Part shown: piece after piece, positions 35,171-47,400 of the stretch
Position numbering within the stretch: position 1 is the stretch's first letter
How the letters are laid out: each line of letters begins with the position of its first letter
From: Bradyrhizobium nanningense
Lineage (GTDB): Bacteria; Pseudomonadota; Alphaproteobacteria; Rhizobiales; Xanthobacteraceae
Assembly: GCF_004114535.1 (NCBI RefSeq)
Contig: NZ_LBJC01000021.1
Span: forward strand, 1-64,000
Length of the DNA: 64,000 bases
Reading direction: 5' to 3'
Notes under the pieces: generated by a model
The model's database searches: none
Seen by the model: only the letters and a program-made list of their open reading frames with translations
Told to the model about the DNA's origin: nothing
Made by a program: the position numbers and the translations under genes

Positions 35171-36514
35171 ATGGCCGAGACGAACATCTCCGGTGCACCG
35201 GTCGTCACATCGATGCAGGTGATCCCGGTCGCAGGCCGCGACAGCATGCTCCTCAACCTCAGCGGCGCGCATGCGCCGTTCTTCACCCGCAACATCGTCA
35301 TCCTCACCGACAATGCCGGCCACACCGGCGTCGGCGAGGTGCCAGGCGGGCAGAAGATCTGGCAGACGCTGCAGGACGCCAGGGATCTCGTGATCGGCAA
35401 GACCGTCGGCGCGATGAACAACATCCTCGCCGACATCCGCACCGCCTTTGCTGATCGCGATGCCGGCGGCCGCGGCAAGCAGACGTTTGATCTTCGCGTC
35501 ATGATCCACGCCGTCACCGCCGTGGAATCCGCTCTGCTCGATCTGCTCGGCCAGCATCTCGGGCTGCCGGTCGCCGCGCTGCTCGGCGAAGGCCAGCAGC
35601 GCAGCAGCGTCGAGACACTCGGCTATCTCTTCTTCGTCGGCGATCGGCGCAAGTCCCGCCTGTCCTACGTGGAAGGCGAGGCCGGCAAGGCGGAATGGTT
35701 CAACCTGCGCCACCAGGAAGCGATGACGCCGGAGACCGTGGTGCGGCTCGCCGAAGCCACCCACGACCATTACGGCTTCGCCGACTTCAAGCTGAAGGGC
35801 GGCGTGCTGCGCGGCGAGCAGGAGATCGAGGCCGTCACCGCCATCGCAAGACGCTTCCCGAACGCCCGCGTGACGCTCGACCCCAACGGCGCCTGGTCGC
35901 TGGATGAAGCCGTCGGCCTCTGCAAGAACATGCATGGTATCCTCGCCTATGCCGAGGACCCCTGCGGCGCCGAGGCCGGTTTCTCCGGCCGCGAGATCAT
36001 GGCCGAGTTCCGCCGTGCCACGGGACTGCCCACGGCAACCAACATGATCGCGACCGACTGGCGCCAGCTGTCCCACGCGCTGCGCCTGGGTGCGGTGGAC
36101 ATTCCGCTGGCCGATCCCCATTTCTGGACCATGCAGGGCTCGGTGCGCGTCGCCCAGACCTGCCGCGACAACGGCCTGACCTGGGGCTCGCACTCCAACA
36201 ACCATTTCGACATTTCGCTGGCCATGTTCACCCATGTCGGCGCCGCCGCACCCGGCAAGGTCACCGCGATCGACACTCACTGGATCTGGCAGGACGGCCA
36301 GGCGCTGACCAGGGAGCCGCTCCAGATCAAGGCCGGCAAGATTGCGGTCCCGGACCGGCCGGGCCTGGGTATCGAAATCGACAGGGCCGCTATCGACGCA
36401 GCGCATGAACTCTACAAGCAGCATGGACTTGGCGCCCGGGATGACGCTATTGCCATGCAGGATCTGATCCCCGGCTGGACCTTCGACGACAAGCGTCCCT
36501 GCCTGGTACGGTAA
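35171..36514 (+). CDS. gudD: Glucarate dehydratase
   Basis: The product has 447 residues of the enolase superfamily (glucarate dehydratase / MR group). It dehydrates D-glucarate, and often L-idarate, to 5-dehydro-4-deoxyglucarate. Visible are FADFKLKGG with the catalytic lysine pair, VTLDPNGAW and YAEDPCGAE as metal ligands, and [15 protein letters not shown] with the catalytic histidine. GGAGGAG precedes the ATG. Length is as expected (about 446). It sits between kdgD and the semialdehyde dehydrogenase gene. Confidence 0.92.
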   Translation: MAETNISGAPVVTSMQVIPVAGRDSMLLNLSGAHAPFFTRNIVILTDNAGHTGVGEVPGGQKIWQTLQDARDLVIGKTVGAMNNILADIRTAFADRDAGGRGKQTFDLRVMIHAVTAVESALLDLLGQHLGLPVAALLGEGQQRSSVETLGYLFFVGDRRKSRLSYVEGEAGKAEWFNLRHQEAMTPETVVRLAEATHDHYGFADFKLKGGVLRGEQEIEAVTAIARRFPNARVTLDPNGAWSLDEAVGLCKNMHGILAYAEDPCGAEAGFSGREIMAEFRRATGLPTATNMIATDWRQLSHALRLGAVDIPLADPHFWTMQGSVRVAQTCRDNGLTWGSHSNNHFDISLAMFTHVGAAAPGKVTAIDTHWIWQDGQALTREPLQIKAGKIAVPDRPGLGIEIDRAAIDAAHELYKQHGLGARDDAIAMQDLIPGWTFDDKRPCLVR

Positions 36515-36532
36515 AACACTCTGGAGGAAATG

Positions 36533-37981
36533 ATGACTGCGATCCTTAAAAACTTCATCGGCGGCGAATGGGTCGACGGCTCCGGCGTCACCAGGAACAT
36601 CAACCCCTCCAACACCAACGACGTCGTCGGCGAATACGCCAAGGCCGACAAGGCGCAGACCGAGAAGGCGATCGCCGCAGCCAAGGCCGCCTTCCCCGCC
36701 TGGGCGCAGTCGACGCCGCAGGCACGCTTCGACGCGCTCAACAAGATTTCGCTCGAAATTCTCGCCCGCAAGGAAGAGCTCGGCCGCCTGCTCGCCCGCG
36801 AGGAAGGCAAGACCCTGCCGGAAGGCATCGGCGAGGTTGCCCGCGCCGGCCAGATCTTTGCGTTCTGCGCCGGCGAGGCGCTGCGGCTGATCGGCGAGAA
36901 GGGCGCCTCCGTCCGTCCCGGCCTCGACGTCGAGCTCACGCGTGAGCCCGTTGGCGTCGTCGGCATGATCACGCCCTGGAATTTCCCGATCGCGATCCCC
37001 GCCTGGAAGATCGCGCCGGCGCTCTGCTACGGCAACACCGTAGTGTTCAAGCCGGCTGAGCTGGTGCCCGGCTCCGGGCACGCGCTCGCCGAAATCATCA
37101 CCCGCTCCGGCATTCCCGCCGGCGTCTTCAATCTCGTGGTCGGCTCCGGCTCGGTGGTCGGCCAGACCCTGCTCGAGCACCCGGATGTCGCCGCGATCTC
37201 CTTCACGGGCTCGGTGCAGACCGGCCGCAAGATCGCGCAGGCCTGCGTGCTCTCGAACCCGATGAAGAAGTTCCAGCTCGAGATGGGCGGCAAGAACCCG
37301 CTGGTCGTGCTCGACGACGCCGACCTCAAGACCGCGGTCGAGGTCGCCGTCAACGGCTCCTATTTCTCGACCGGCCAGCGCTGCACCGCCTCCTCACGCC
37401 TGATCGTCACCGAAGGCATCCACGACCGCTTCGTCGCGGCGATGGCCGAGCGCCTGAACGGCCTGTCGGTCGACGACGCGCTCAAGGCCGGCGTGCATAT
37501 CGGCCCCGTGGTCGACCAGAGCCAGCTCGACCAGGACCTGCGCTACATCAAGATCGGCCAGGACGAGGGCGCCAAGCTCGCCTTCGGCGGCGAACTGCTC
37601 AAGCGCGAGAACCCCGGCCATTACCTGCAGCCGGCGCTGTTCACCGAGGCCAACAACAACATGCGCATCGCGCGCGAGGAGATCTTCGGCCCGGTCGCCG
37701 CCGTCATCCGCGCCAAGAATTACGAAGAGGCCCTTGCCATCTCCAATGACACCGAGTTCGGCCTCGCCTCCGGCATCTGCACCACCAGCCTGAAATACGC
37801 CTCGCACTATAAGCGCAACAGCGAGTCCGGCATGGTGATGGTCAACCTGCCGACCGCCGGCGTCGACTATCACGTGCCGTTCGGCGGCCGGAAGGGCTCG
37901 AGCTACGGCGCCCGCGAACAGGGCTCCTACGCGCGCGAGTTCTACACGACGGTGAAGACGGCTTATACGTTCCCGGGCTGA
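36533..37981 (+). CDS. 2-oxoglutarate semialdehyde (2,5-dioxopentanoate) dehydrogenase
   Basis: The product has 482 residues of the aldehyde dehydrogenase superfamily. Visible are [26 protein letters not shown], the catalytic Glu250 in LEMGGKNP and Cys284 in GQRCTASSR. In this context it oxidises 2,5-dioxopentanoate to 2-oxoglutarate, the last step of the hexarate pathway; the specificity is inferred from gene order. GGAGGAA is followed at once by tandem ATGs (36530, 36533); the second has better spacing. Confidence 0.87.
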   Translation: MTAILKNFIGGEWVDGSGVTRNINPSNTNDVVGEYAKADKAQTEKAIAAAKAAFPAWAQSTPQARFDALNKISLEILARKEELGRLLAREEGKTLPEGIGEVARAGQIFAFCAGEALRLIGEKGASVRPGLDVELTREPVGVVGMITPWNFPIAIPAWKIAPALCYGNTVVFKPAELVPGSGHALAEIITRSGIPAGVFNLVVGSGSVVGQTLLEHPDVAAISFTGSVQTGRKIAQACVLSNPMKKFQLEMGGKNPLVVLDDADLKTAVEVAVNGSYFSTGQRCTASSRLIVTEGIHDRFVAAMAERLNGLSVDDALKAGVHIGPVVDQSQLDQDLRYIKIGQDEGAKLAFGGELLKRENPGHYLQPALFTEANNNMRIAREEIFGPVAAVIRAKNYEEALAISNDTEFGLASGICTTSLKYASHYKRNSESGMVMVNLPTAGVDYHVPFGGRKGSSYGAREQGSYAREFYTTVKTAYTFPG

Positions 37982-37989
37982 CGGAGATC

Positions 37990-38127
37990 GTAGGGTGGGT
38001 TAGCCCGCGGCTGCGCAAAGCGCAGTCCGCTGGCGTAACCCACCTCTTCTGCCTCCGCGGACAGAGACCTTGGCGGGTTACGCTGAGTGATTGCGCTTCG
38101 CGCAATCACAGGGCTAACCCACCCTAC
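37990..38127. repeat. Palindromic repeat (family 5) between the dehydrogenase gene and garD
   Basis: Perfect 17-base arms (GTAGGGTGGGTTAGCCC at 37990-38006 and its complement at 38111-38127) flank inner arms that carry GCGTAACCCACC, CGGGTTACGC and GATTGCGCTTCGCGCAATC. It lies inside the catabolic cluster, 15 bases before the garD start. Confidence 0.75.
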
Positions 38128-38142
38128 ACTTCGGAGTCTCCC

Positions 38143-39684
38143 ATGGACCAAGACGTTGCAGCGAAAGAGCAGCCCCGCTACATCAAGCTCAACGAGCGCG
38201 ACAATGTCGCGATCGTGGTCAATGATTTCGGACTTCCTGCCGGCTCCCGCTTTGCCAGCGGACTGACGCTGCGCGCCTTCGTGCCGCAGGGGCACAAGAC
38301 GGCGCTGGTCGATATCGCGGAAGGCGCGCCGATCATCCGCTACGGCGAGATCATCGGCTACGCGCTGTCGCCGATCCTGGCCGGCGAATGGGTGGACGAG
38401 GCGCGCATTCGCATGCCGGAGGCCCCCGACCTCGACAAGCTCGAGATCTCCACCGCCGTCCCTGCCCCGCTGCCGCCGCTCGAAGGCTTCACCTTCGAAG
38501 GCTACCGCAATCCGGACGGCTCGGTCGGCACCAAGAACATCCTCGGCATCTCCTCCTCGGTGCAATGCGTCAAGGGCACGATGGAATATGCGGTCAAGCG
38601 CATCCGCGCCGAGCTGTTGCCGAAGTACCCGAATGTCGATGACGTCGTTCCGCTCACCCACGCCTATGGCTGCGGCGTCGCCATCACCGCGCCCGATGCG
38701 GTGGTGCCGATCCGCACGCTGCAGAACCTCGCGCTCAATCCGAATTTCGGCGGCGAAATCCTCGTCGTCGGCCTCGGCTGCGAGAAGCTCGCGCCCGAGC
38801 GGCTGGTGCCGGAGGGCGTCAGCGATGCCATCGTGCGGATGCAGGACGAAGCCTTTGACGGCTTCGGCGCGATCGTCGATGCCATCATGACCCAGGCCGA
38901 AGCCCGGCTGAAGGTGCTCAACACCCGCAAGCGCGAGACCTGCCCGGCCTCCGATCTCGTCATCGGGCTGCAATGCGGCGGCAGCGACGCCTTCTCCGGC
39001 GTCACCGCCAATCCCGCCGTCGGCTTTGCCGCGGACCTCCTGGTTCGCGCCGGCGCCACCGTGATGTTCTCGGAAGTCACGGAAGTGCGCGACGCCATCC
39101 AGCTCCTGACCCGCCGCGCCATCAACGAGGACGTCGGCCGCGCGCTGGTGGGCGAGATGGCCTGGTACGATTCCTACCTCGCCCGCGGCGGCGCCGACCG
39201 CAGCGCCAACACCACGCCCGGCAACAAGAAGGGCGGCCTCGCCAACATCGTCGAGAAGTCGCTCGGCTCGATCGTCAAGTCCGGCTCGAGCGCGATCACC
39301 GGCGTGCTCTCGCCCGGCGAGAAGGCGACGCAGAAGGGCATGCTGTTCGCGGCAACGCCGGCCTCCGACTTCATCTGCGGCACGTTGCAGCTCGCCTCCG
39401 GCATGACGCTGCAGGTGTTCACCACCGGCCGCGGCACGCCCTATGGTCTTGCGGCGGCGCCCGTGATCAAGGTCGCGACCCGCAGCGAGCTCGCACGGCG
39501 CTGGAAAGACCTGATCGATTTCGATTCAGGCAGTATCGCCACCGGCGAGAAGACCATCGAGGAATGCGGCTGGGACCTGTTCCGCCTGATCCTCGATGTC
39601 GCCTCCGGCCGCACCAAGCCGTGGTCGGACCGCTGGGGCATCCACAACGATCTCACGCTGTTCAATCCGGCGCCGGTGACCTGA
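38143..39684 (+). CDS. garD: Galactarate dehydratase
   Basis: The product has 513 residues of the UxaA/GarD family, which dehydrates galactarate (or altronate) to 5-dehydro-4-deoxyglucarate using iron. The N-terminal SAF domain (13-85, [15 protein letters not shown]) is followed by the large domain with [26 protein letters not shown], and [19 protein letters not shown]. Galactarate rather than altronate is preferred because the neighbours handle hexarates. The start follows the palindromic repeat; no strong ribosome-binding site is visible. Confidence 0.88.
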   Translation: MDQDVAAKEQPRYIKLNERDNVAIVVNDFGLPAGSRFASGLTLRAFVPQGHKTALVDIAEGAPIIRYGEIIGYALSPILAGEWVDEARIRMPEAPDLDKLEISTAVPAPLPPLEGFTFEGYRNPDGSVGTKNILGISSSVQCVKGTMEYAVKRIRAELLPKYPNVDDVVPLTHAYGCGVAITAPDAVVPIRTLQNLALNPNFGGEILVVGLGCEKLAPERLVPEGVSDAIVRMQDEAFDGFGAIVDAIMTQAEARLKVLNTRKRETCPASDLVIGLQCGGSDAFSGVTANPAVGFAADLLVRAGATVMFSEVTEVRDAIQLLTRRAINEDVGRALVGEMAWYDSYLARGGADRSANTTPGNKKGGLANIVEKSLGSIVKSGSSAITGVLSPGEKATQKGMLFAATPASDFICGTLQLASGMTLQVFTTGRGTPYGLAAAPVIKVATRSELARRWKDLIDFDSGSIATGEKTIEECGWDLFRLILDVASGRTKPWSDRWGIHNDLTLFNPAPVT

Positions 39685-39868
39685 GCCTAGCGTCGCCGCG
39701 AAACCCTCCGGAAACATTGACGCGAAAAACGTCGTCATCGTTTCATCCTGTCGCATCACGCAATCAATGGATTCGCGTCCCGACACACGAATGTTCGCAC
39801 ACGAGCGAACCTCTTCCCGCACCGTCACGACCAAACCTCCGATTGACATCTTCAATGGAGATTTTCCA

Positions 39869-40138
39869 ATGCGTGTTCTCACAATGATTGCCGTCACCAG
39901 CGCCGTGATTGCGGGCTCGACCAGCGCGTTCGCCGGTGAGCTTCCCTCTTACGAAGTGAAGTCGTTGCCGATCTCGGCGACCCAGGTGCAGGTGCTCGGC
40001 GGTGCCGGCGTCGAGGAGCAGCCGGCCGCGCCCACCATGATCGTCGCCGGCATGCCCGCCTCGCCCGCACAGATCTCGGTGCTGTCGCCGCGCGTGAAGC
40101 GGCTTGCGAGCGCGGGTTCGGGCAGCGAAGCGCGCTAA
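39869..40138 (+). CDS. Small exported hypothetical protein
   Basis: The product has 89 residues with a signal peptide (MRVLTMIAVTSAVIAGSTS then AFA-GE). The mature part is short and Pro/Val/Ala-rich (LPISATQVQVLGGAGVEEQP) with no cysteines. No family is recognised. ATGGAGA lies upstream of the ATG. A bidirectional-looking hairpin follows. Confidence 0.65.
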   Translation: MRVLTMIAVTSAVIAGSTSAFAGELPSYEVKSLPISATQVQVLGGAGVEEQPAAPTMIVAGMPASPAQISVLSPRVKRLASAGSGSEAR

Positions 40139-40155
40139 GCCTTTCGCATGGCCTG

Positions 40156-40190
40156 CGGCGCCTGCATCTGGTGCGGGCGCCGTCGGCGTT
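40156..40190 (+). terminator. Terminator between convergent genes
   Basis: CGGCGCC (40156-40162) and GGCGCCG (40176-40182) form a 7-bp stem followed by TCGGCGTTTT. It lies just before the convergent stop at 40192. Confidence 0.5.
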
Positions 40191-40191
40191 T

Positions 40192-40548
40192 TCAGGTCAT
40201 GCTGCCCGGCATGAAGCAGCGCACGCGCGGATGACCGTCGATATAGTGCTTCCACACCATGGTGCGCCCGATCTTGTTCGGCACGGTGATCAAGGCACCC
40301 TCGGGCACCACGACCCATTCGTCGTCGATACGGACGCGGTAGCGGCCGCGATCGGACTCCCAATCGACGTCGGCAATGACGTAGCCGTCGGCGTCGGTGC
40401 AGCACTGACCGAATTCGCTATGCAGGCTTTCGAACCAGGGTTTCAACGGTGAGTTGGCGTAGCGCCCGTCGTCGCGCGCCTGTGCCGAGAATGTCAGAAG
40501 CGCCGTCACGCCCAGCAGCGTCCCTGCGCACAATGATGAAAATTTCAT
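40192..40548 (-). CDS. Exported hypothetical protein
   Basis: The product has 118 residues with a signal peptide (MKFSSLCAGTLLGVTALL then TFSAQA). The mature part contains FGQCCTDADGYVIADVDWES and a late cysteine in RVRCFMPGS. It resembles small periplasmic proteins seen in bradyrhizobia, but I cannot name a function. Confidence 0.7.
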   Translation of the reverse strand: MKFSSLCAGTLLGVTALLTFSAQARDDGRYANSPLKPWFESLHSEFGQCCTDADGYVIADVDWESDRGRYRVRIDDEWVVVPEGALITVPNKIGRTMVWKHYIDGHPRVRCFMPGSMT

Positions 40549-40791
40549 CTCGTCGTCCCGCGATCAAAATGATCCGTGCGGGGGGACGACAATGCCATCC
40601 GTTGTCCGCGCCTTGAATCAGGCGCGGCACCGGCGACTCGTTCCCCCAGCAGCTGACGACAACTATGCAAATCCGCTGCCAGCGCGCATTCCGGGGAACT
40701 ACTGCCGCAAGGCGTAAAGCCATGCGTCTTTCGACGGATGCGGCCTAGGATCAAAATCCGAGGCCGAGAAGACGATGCTTCAGAAATGCGC

Positions 40792-41385
40792 CTATTGCTT
40801 CGCCGGTGCCATCATCGTGCCGCCACCCCTCTTCGGCGCGGGTGCCGGCGGCTTGGTGGCCGCGGCCTGCGCGGGCAGATATTTTGCCACGATGGCGGGA
40901 TCGACCTGGGCGATGTTGGCGTCAGGCAGGCGCGTCCAGCTCTCGTCCTTGCCGAGCAGCGAAATGCCGAGATAGCCGCGCAGGGTCAGGGTCTGGCCGT
41001 CGGGACTGACCTTCATGTTGGCCTTCCAGATCTGGCCATCGCGCGGATTGAGCACGTTGCCGCCTTCGTACTTCAAGCCTTCGCGCTTCATGTTGCGGAC
41101 GAAGGAGATGCCGAGCACCGGCGCGTTCTTGCGGTCATCGGTGCACTTGCTGCAGACCTCGTTCGGATCGTCGCCGGGGCGCGGGAAGGTCTTTGCGATC
41201 ACGCCTTCGAAGATGCCGTTGTGGTCGACGAAGAGAAACCATCCGACCGTCTTGCCGTCTTCGACCTTCTGCCACAGGCCCGCCGCCGTGGGCTCGGCGG
41301 TCTGCGCCGCAGACGGCGTCACCGTCGCGAGCGACAATGCGAGCGCGAGGAGGGGGGGCAGCCGAAAGCTGGAGAAATTCCGCAT
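40792..41385 (-). CDS. DUF2147 exported protein
   Basis: The product has 197 residues with a signal peptide (1-28, ending SAAQ). The mature domain has the DUF2147 pattern: [33 protein letters not shown], and [20 protein letters not shown] then [16 protein letters not shown]. Such proteins are small beta-barrel-like periplasmic proteins of unknown role. The tail is Pro/Ala/Lys-rich. Confidence 0.82.
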   Translation of the reverse strand: MRNFSSFRLPPLLALALSLATVTPSAAQTAEPTAAGLWQKVEDGKTVGWFLFVDHNGIFEGVIAKTFPRPGDDPNEVCSKCTDDRKNAPVLGISFVRNMKREGLKYEGGNVLNPRDGQIWKANMKVSPDGQTLTLRGYLGISLLGKDESWTRLPDANIAQVDPAIVAKYLPAQAAATKPPAPAPKRGGGTMMAPAKQ

Positions 41386-41489
41386 TAGATCACCTTGTTA
41401 TTCCACGACCGGAATGGCCGCAGACTACGGCGATTTCGCGAACGGTTCCAGCACCAGAAACATGGGGCATCCCTTCCCGCCCCGTTGCG

Positions 41490-42581
<1,092 letters not shown>

Positions 42582-42699
42582 CTAGCCAACGGGGATGGAT
42601 CAGGGAAGGCATAAAAGCGGGAGCGCCCCGCGGCCGCGCCCACTTGCCGGGGCAGGATAACTGAGCTGTAACGAGCAAGGATATGACGGAGATCAATCG

Positions 42700-43167
42700 G
42701 TGAACGCACCAAGTCGCCTCGATACGACGCCGCGCCTGGAGGACTTTCCCTACCGCCTCAGCGACAACGTCCGCTTCGGCGATCTCGATCCCAACCAGCA
42801 CGTCAACAACGCGGTCTACGCCACTTATTTCGAGACCGGCCGCGTCACGCTGATGAAGCTGCCGGAATACGGCCTGACGCCGCCGGGCCTCGCCTGGATC
42901 ATGGTGCGGCTCGACATGCATTTTCGCGCCGAGTTGCGCTGGCCGGGCGCGATCGAACTCGGCCTCGGCGTCGTGAAGCTGGGACGCACGTCCGTGACCT
43001 TCGAGCAGGTCGTGTTCTCGGAAGGAAAATGCATCGCCTCGGCGACGTCGGTCGGCGTCTTGCTCGACGAGGCGACGCGCCGGCCGGCACCGCTGACCGC
43101 GGAAGTGATCGAGAAATTCAGACCCTGGCACAAGCGCGGCATCGAGGTCGCGCCGCCGAGCAGTTAG
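42700..43167 (+). CDS. Hotdog-fold acyl-CoA thioesterase
   Basis: The product has 155 residues of the 4-hydroxybenzoyl-CoA thioesterase/YbgC-like group: VRFGDLDPNQHVNNAVYATY with the catalytic-region Asp and the HVNN helix. The GTG at 42700 follows CGGAG; an upstream ATG (42683) is out of frame and stops within 7 codons. It lies between the reductase and ferredoxin genes, divergent from the former and convergent with the latter. The acyl substrate is unknown. Confidence 0.82.
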   Translation: MNAPSRLDTTPRLEDFPYRLSDNVRFGDLDPNQHVNNAVYATYFETGRVTLMKLPEYGLTPPGLAWIMVRLDMHFRAELRWPGAIELGLGVVKLGRTSVTFEQVVFSEGKCIASATSVGVLLDEATRRPAPLTAEVIEKFRPWHKRGIEVAPPSS

Positions 43168-43183
43168 TCTTGTCGAGGGACGA

Positions 43184-43504
43184 TCAGGCCTGACGTTCCG
43201 GCGTCGTCACGACGAGACCGTCGAGATCGTCGCTGACCTTGATTTGGCAGGACAGGCGCGAATTCGGGCGCACATCGAAGCCGAAATCGAGCATGTCCTC
43301 TTCCATCGGCGTCGGGCTGCCGACCTTCTCGCGCCAGGCTTCGTCGACATACACATGGCAGGTCGCGCAGGCGCAGGCGCCACCGCATTCGGCCTCGACG
43401 CCGGGAATGCTGTTGCGGATCGCGGCTTCCATCACGGTTGCGCCGTTCTCGATTTCCACCGTGCGGGTTTCGCCCTTGTGGTCGACAAAGTGAATCTTGG
43501 CCAT
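43184..43504 (-). CDS. 2Fe-2S ferredoxin, adrenodoxin type
   Basis: The product has 106 residues. Cluster cysteines are in [17 protein letters not shown] (C-x5-C-x2-C) and LSCQI, the adrenodoxin-type layout used with cytochromes P450 and Rieske oxygenases. The start at 43504 gives the usual length. It probably receives electrons from the reductase encoded at 41490-42518. No oxygenase is present in the window. Confidence 0.9.
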   Translation of the reverse strand: MAKIHFVDHKGETRTVEIENGATVMEAAIRNSIPGVEAECGGACACATCHVYVDEAWREKVGSPTPMEEDMLDFGFDVRPNSRLSCQIKVSDDLDGLVVTTPERQA

Positions 43505-43668
43505 GTGTGCTCGTGCTGCCGCGGTGCTGGGAATGAAGGAGGGTCCGGGCTGTCCTATAACGGGTCGATCAGCCCGGCGCCATAGGGTTTTGCTGCGAAG
43601 TGAATCCCGCTTTGCGGCAAGAAAATGCGTCAAAACAAGAGACTAGAGTCCGGCTCGGCCGCGTGGCC

Positions 43669-44061
43669 TCAGGACTTCAGGATCGTCTCGATAGCGGCGC
43701 GGGCCTCGGTCACCGCTTCCTTCAGCGCGGCGAAGGCGTGGCGCTCGTTATGACCGATCTGGATCGCGGTCTCCAGGCTTGCTGCGGCATCGGCCACTGC
43801 AAAAGCGCCGATCCCGCGGGCCGATCCCTTGAGCTTGTGGGCGAGCGCGCCGGCCTCGGCCGGCAATCCCGCCATCGCCGCCATCAGGCGGACCGCCTGC
43901 TCGGCGAACATGGCCAGCACTTCCTGCTCCAGCGCGGCATCGCCGAGCGTCATCCGGGAGAGATGGTCGAGGTCGAGCGGGCTGTCGATGGGTGCAAGCG
44001 GGGGCGAGGGCATCCAGTCCATCCGTTGCAGTTCAGGCATCATGGCGAAAGGCCCCGGCAT
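43669..44061 (-). CDS. Histidine phosphotransfer (Hpt) protein
   Basis: The product has 130 residues. The helical Hpt domain (about 30-128) has the phospho-accepting histidine in LAHKLKGSARGIGAFAVADA. It would relay phosphate between a hybrid kinase and a response regulator. No kinase or regulator is next to it. The start is uncertain: 44061 is used; ATGs at 44043 and 44040 are possible. It is divergent from the giant coiled-coil gene across a CtrA-box region. Confidence 0.82.
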   Translation of the reverse strand: MPGPFAMMPELQRMDWMPSPPLAPIDSPLDLDHLSRMTLGDAALEQEVLAMFAEQAVRLMAAMAGLPAEAGALAHKLKGSARGIGAFAVADAAASLETAIQIGHNERHAFAALKEAVTEARAAIETILKS

Positions 44062-44238
44062 CGCGCGACGGTTCCGCCGGTCCGGCGGTGAGTTCACCTC
44101 ACCCAAACATGGAAATGGTTAACGAAATGTTTGGGGTCAGGGACGCAGTTCTGCCAGTTTATTGACGAAAAGTTGCCGCAATCGGCCGAGTTCCGTGGAG
44201 AATTTCATTTATTGCTAAGGCGTTACGGCGCGATCCTG

Positions 44239-44273
44239 TTAACGATGATTAAGGATGATTAAGATTGTCTTAA
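44239..44273. promoter_or_regulatory. CtrA-type box and TTAA array
   Basis: TTAA occurs at 44239, 44249, 44259 and 44270. The last pair (44259-44273) has the exact CtrA spacing TTAA-N7-TTAA and is a palindrome (TTAAGA...TCTTAA). The first pairs are spaced by 6 bases. The array lies in the 390-base gap between the Hpt gene and the giant coiled-coil gene, about 180 bases before the latter. The rest of the gap shows no gene. Confidence 0.5.
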
Positions 44274-44451
44274 TCGCGGGCATTTCATTCGCGACGCTCT
44301 GCCAATAGGATGTTGCAGAAATTGGCGGACAAGCCGTCCGGGTGGGGACGGCTCGGCGATCCGCGCAAGCGGCATGATCCGGTCTGTGGGCTTGCGTAGC
44401 GCGCAGGGCTCGCGGGGGGACGCGTATAAGTAACGAGGGCTCGGACTGAAC

Positions 44452-47400
44452 ATGGCGAACACTCCGAAAAAGGTCAAAGACCCCACAGAAGTTGCGCTTT
44501 CTGCGATCCAGGAAGCCCTGAACATCAGCGACACGGCCGCGGACACCAGCCGCAACGCCTCGATGCGCAACGAGACGGCGCCGTCGGTGGCACCGCCCCC
44601 GATCTTCGACGAACCGAGCTTCGAGCCGCGCCCTGCCGCCAACGAACGGTCGACCGTGTTCGACCCGGTCGAGGAGCCGCGCGCTTCGCGTCGCGCCGCC
44701 AACGACGACCGCGAGACCATCGGCCAGCTGCTGCAGGCGCTTCAGAAGGGCCGCCCTGCCCGCAGCGTCTATACCTTCGCCACCATCTTCGCCGGCGTCT
44801 GGCTCGCTGCCTGCGCCGCGCTGACGTTCGGCTTCCTGCCCTCGATCCAGGCCGCCATGGGCCAGAGCGGCGGCGTGCTCGTCATTGCCGGCCTGATCGC
44901 GATGTTCTTCGCGCCGATCATGCTGTTCTACTTCCTCGCGAGCCTGGTCTGGCGCGGCCAGGAAATGCGCATGATCGCGCAGGCGATGGCGCAGGTCGCG
45001 ATCCGCTTCTCCGAGCCCGAGGGCTCGGCCTCCGATTCCATGGTCACCGTCGGCCAGGCCATCCGCCGTGAAGTCGCGGCGATGGGCGACGGCATCGAGC
45101 GCGCGATCGCGCGCGCCGGCGAGCTCGAGACGCTGGTCGCCAACGAGGTCGCCGCGCTGGAGCGCGCTTATTCCGACAACGAGGTGCGCATCCGCTCCCT
45201 GCTCCAGGACATCGCGCATCAACGCGACAATCTGGTCGGCCAGGCCGAGCAGGTCCGCAGCGCCATCTCCGGCGTGCAGATCGATTTGCGCCACGACATC
45301 GCGCTGATCTCGGACGCGATCGCCTCGCGCGTCGACGAGGTCGCCAAGTCCATCACCGGCGCGCTTGAGGAGCGCGGCGCCCACATCACCAGCGCGCTGA
45401 GCAATGCCGGCGACAACATGATCCTGGCGCTCGGCGAACGCGGCGGCGACCTGCTCGACCGCCTCGAGGAGGCCAGCAACGAGACGACGCGCGCCGTGCT
45501 CGACGCCAGCGAGCGGCTGACCACCAGCCTCAACTTCAAGACCGGCCACGTCCACGACGAGTTCGTCGACCTCGCCGACCGCGTCCACGAGATGCTGAAC
45601 GAGCGCATCGACCGCATCACCGGCGAATTCGAACAGCGCTCCGCTGCGATCGTCGACGGCATCTCCGAGCGCACCGAGCAGGTGCACGATTCCTTGAAGA
45701 ACTCCTCGGACTCGCTGCTGCTCGAGCTCGAGCTGCGCTCCAACGACCTTTCCGCCAAGATCGACGACGCAGGCAACCGCCTCGCCGGCCAGATCATGAC
45801 GAGCGGCGACAAGGCGAGCGAGGCGCTCGACGCCACCGTCAACACCCTCGTCGCCAAGGTCGTCAGCCAGACCGAGACCGCGCACGACTCGCTGTCGCTG
45901 CAGATGAGCGCGTTCGACGAGCTGGTCAGGAACCAGGGCACCGAGCTGGTCGAGAAGTTCGCCCGCGACTCCGGCACGCTGGGCGCCCTGATCACGCGCC
46001 ACATCTCCGAGTTCGACCGCACCGTGAAGACCTTCGGCGGCGAGATCGTCGAGCGCATGGGCCAGCGCACGCAGGACATCCACGAGTCGCTGAAGACCTA
46101 TGTCGACAATTTCGACACCCGCTTCACCGCCAACGGCGGCGAGATCACCGCGATCCTCGACCAGCGCCTGGTGCAGTTCGAGACCACCATCGGCGAACGC
46201 GTCAGCAATTTCGACGCCTCTCTGAACGGCAAGATCGCCGGCCTCGACTCCACGATCGAAAACCACATCAAGACTTTCGACGAACAGATCGGCGGCCGCG
46301 TCACCGCGCTCGAACACTCGTTCGACACCCGTGCGCAGTCGATGACCGAGACGATCGACGGGCGCATCAACACGCTCGCCTCGTCGCTCACCGACGGCGC
46401 CGCGCAGGCGATCCAGTCAATCGACCGCCGCCTCACCCACCTAACGGCGTCGCTGACCGACGGCGCGTCCCAGACCATCCAGTCAATCGACACGAGGCTG
46501 ACCCATCTCACGACGACGCTCACCGGCGGCGCGTCGCAGGCGCTCGAGTCCATCGATAACCGCCTCACCTACCTGACCACCACGGTGACCAACGGCGCCT
46601 CGCAGGCCGTACAGTCGATCGACACGCGTCTGACGCTACTCACCTCAACGCTCACGGACGGCACCGCGCAGGCGATCGAAGCGGTCGACCGCCGCATCAC
46701 CGGCGTCGCCGAGATCATCGACGGTCGCAGCATGCATCTGACCGACACGGTCACGGCGCGGTTCCAGGATATCCAGCAGGCCATCGAGACCAAGGTCGGC
46801 TCGGTCGCGAGCGACATCGACGTCCGCGTGGCGCAGTTCGAAGACCTGCTCGGCTCGCGCGTCGAGGCCGTTGCCGGCCGCATCGAAAGCAGCGGTCGCC
46901 AGGCCAGTGAGGACATGATGTCCCGCGCCGAGATGATCTCGACCGCGATCCGCTCGCATGTCGAAGACGCCGAGCGCTCGCTCACCAACCTCGTCGTCAA
47001 CACCAGCGAGACGATCCAGACCGGTGCGCGCACCGCCCAGCAGTCTCTGATGACGGTTTCCTCCGACGTCAACGCCCAGCTCAAGATGACCTCCGCCGAG
47101 GTCGAGCGCGCGCTGACCGCGGCCGGCACCGGTTCTGCAAACTCGATCCTGAGCAGCGCCCGCGAGGCGCAGTCGACGCTGGTCGCAGCGTCGGGCGAAG
47201 CCTCCAACCAGATCAAGGGGCTCGCGGCCGACGTCGAGCGCACGCTGTCGGCGGCAGGCTCGGCCACCGCGGCCTCGATCCTGGCCGGCGCCCGCGAGGT
47301 GCAGACCACCCTCGTCACGGCGTCCTCGGATGCGGCCAACCACGTCAAGACGCTCACCGCCGACGTGCAGCGCTCGCTGTCGCTGGCCGGCACGACCACG

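Noticed and set aside
35126..37180. A 684-codon open frame antisense to gudD and the aldehyde dehydrogenase gene
   Set aside because: Both plus-strand genes have complete catalytic motifs; the antisense frame has no recognisable domain.
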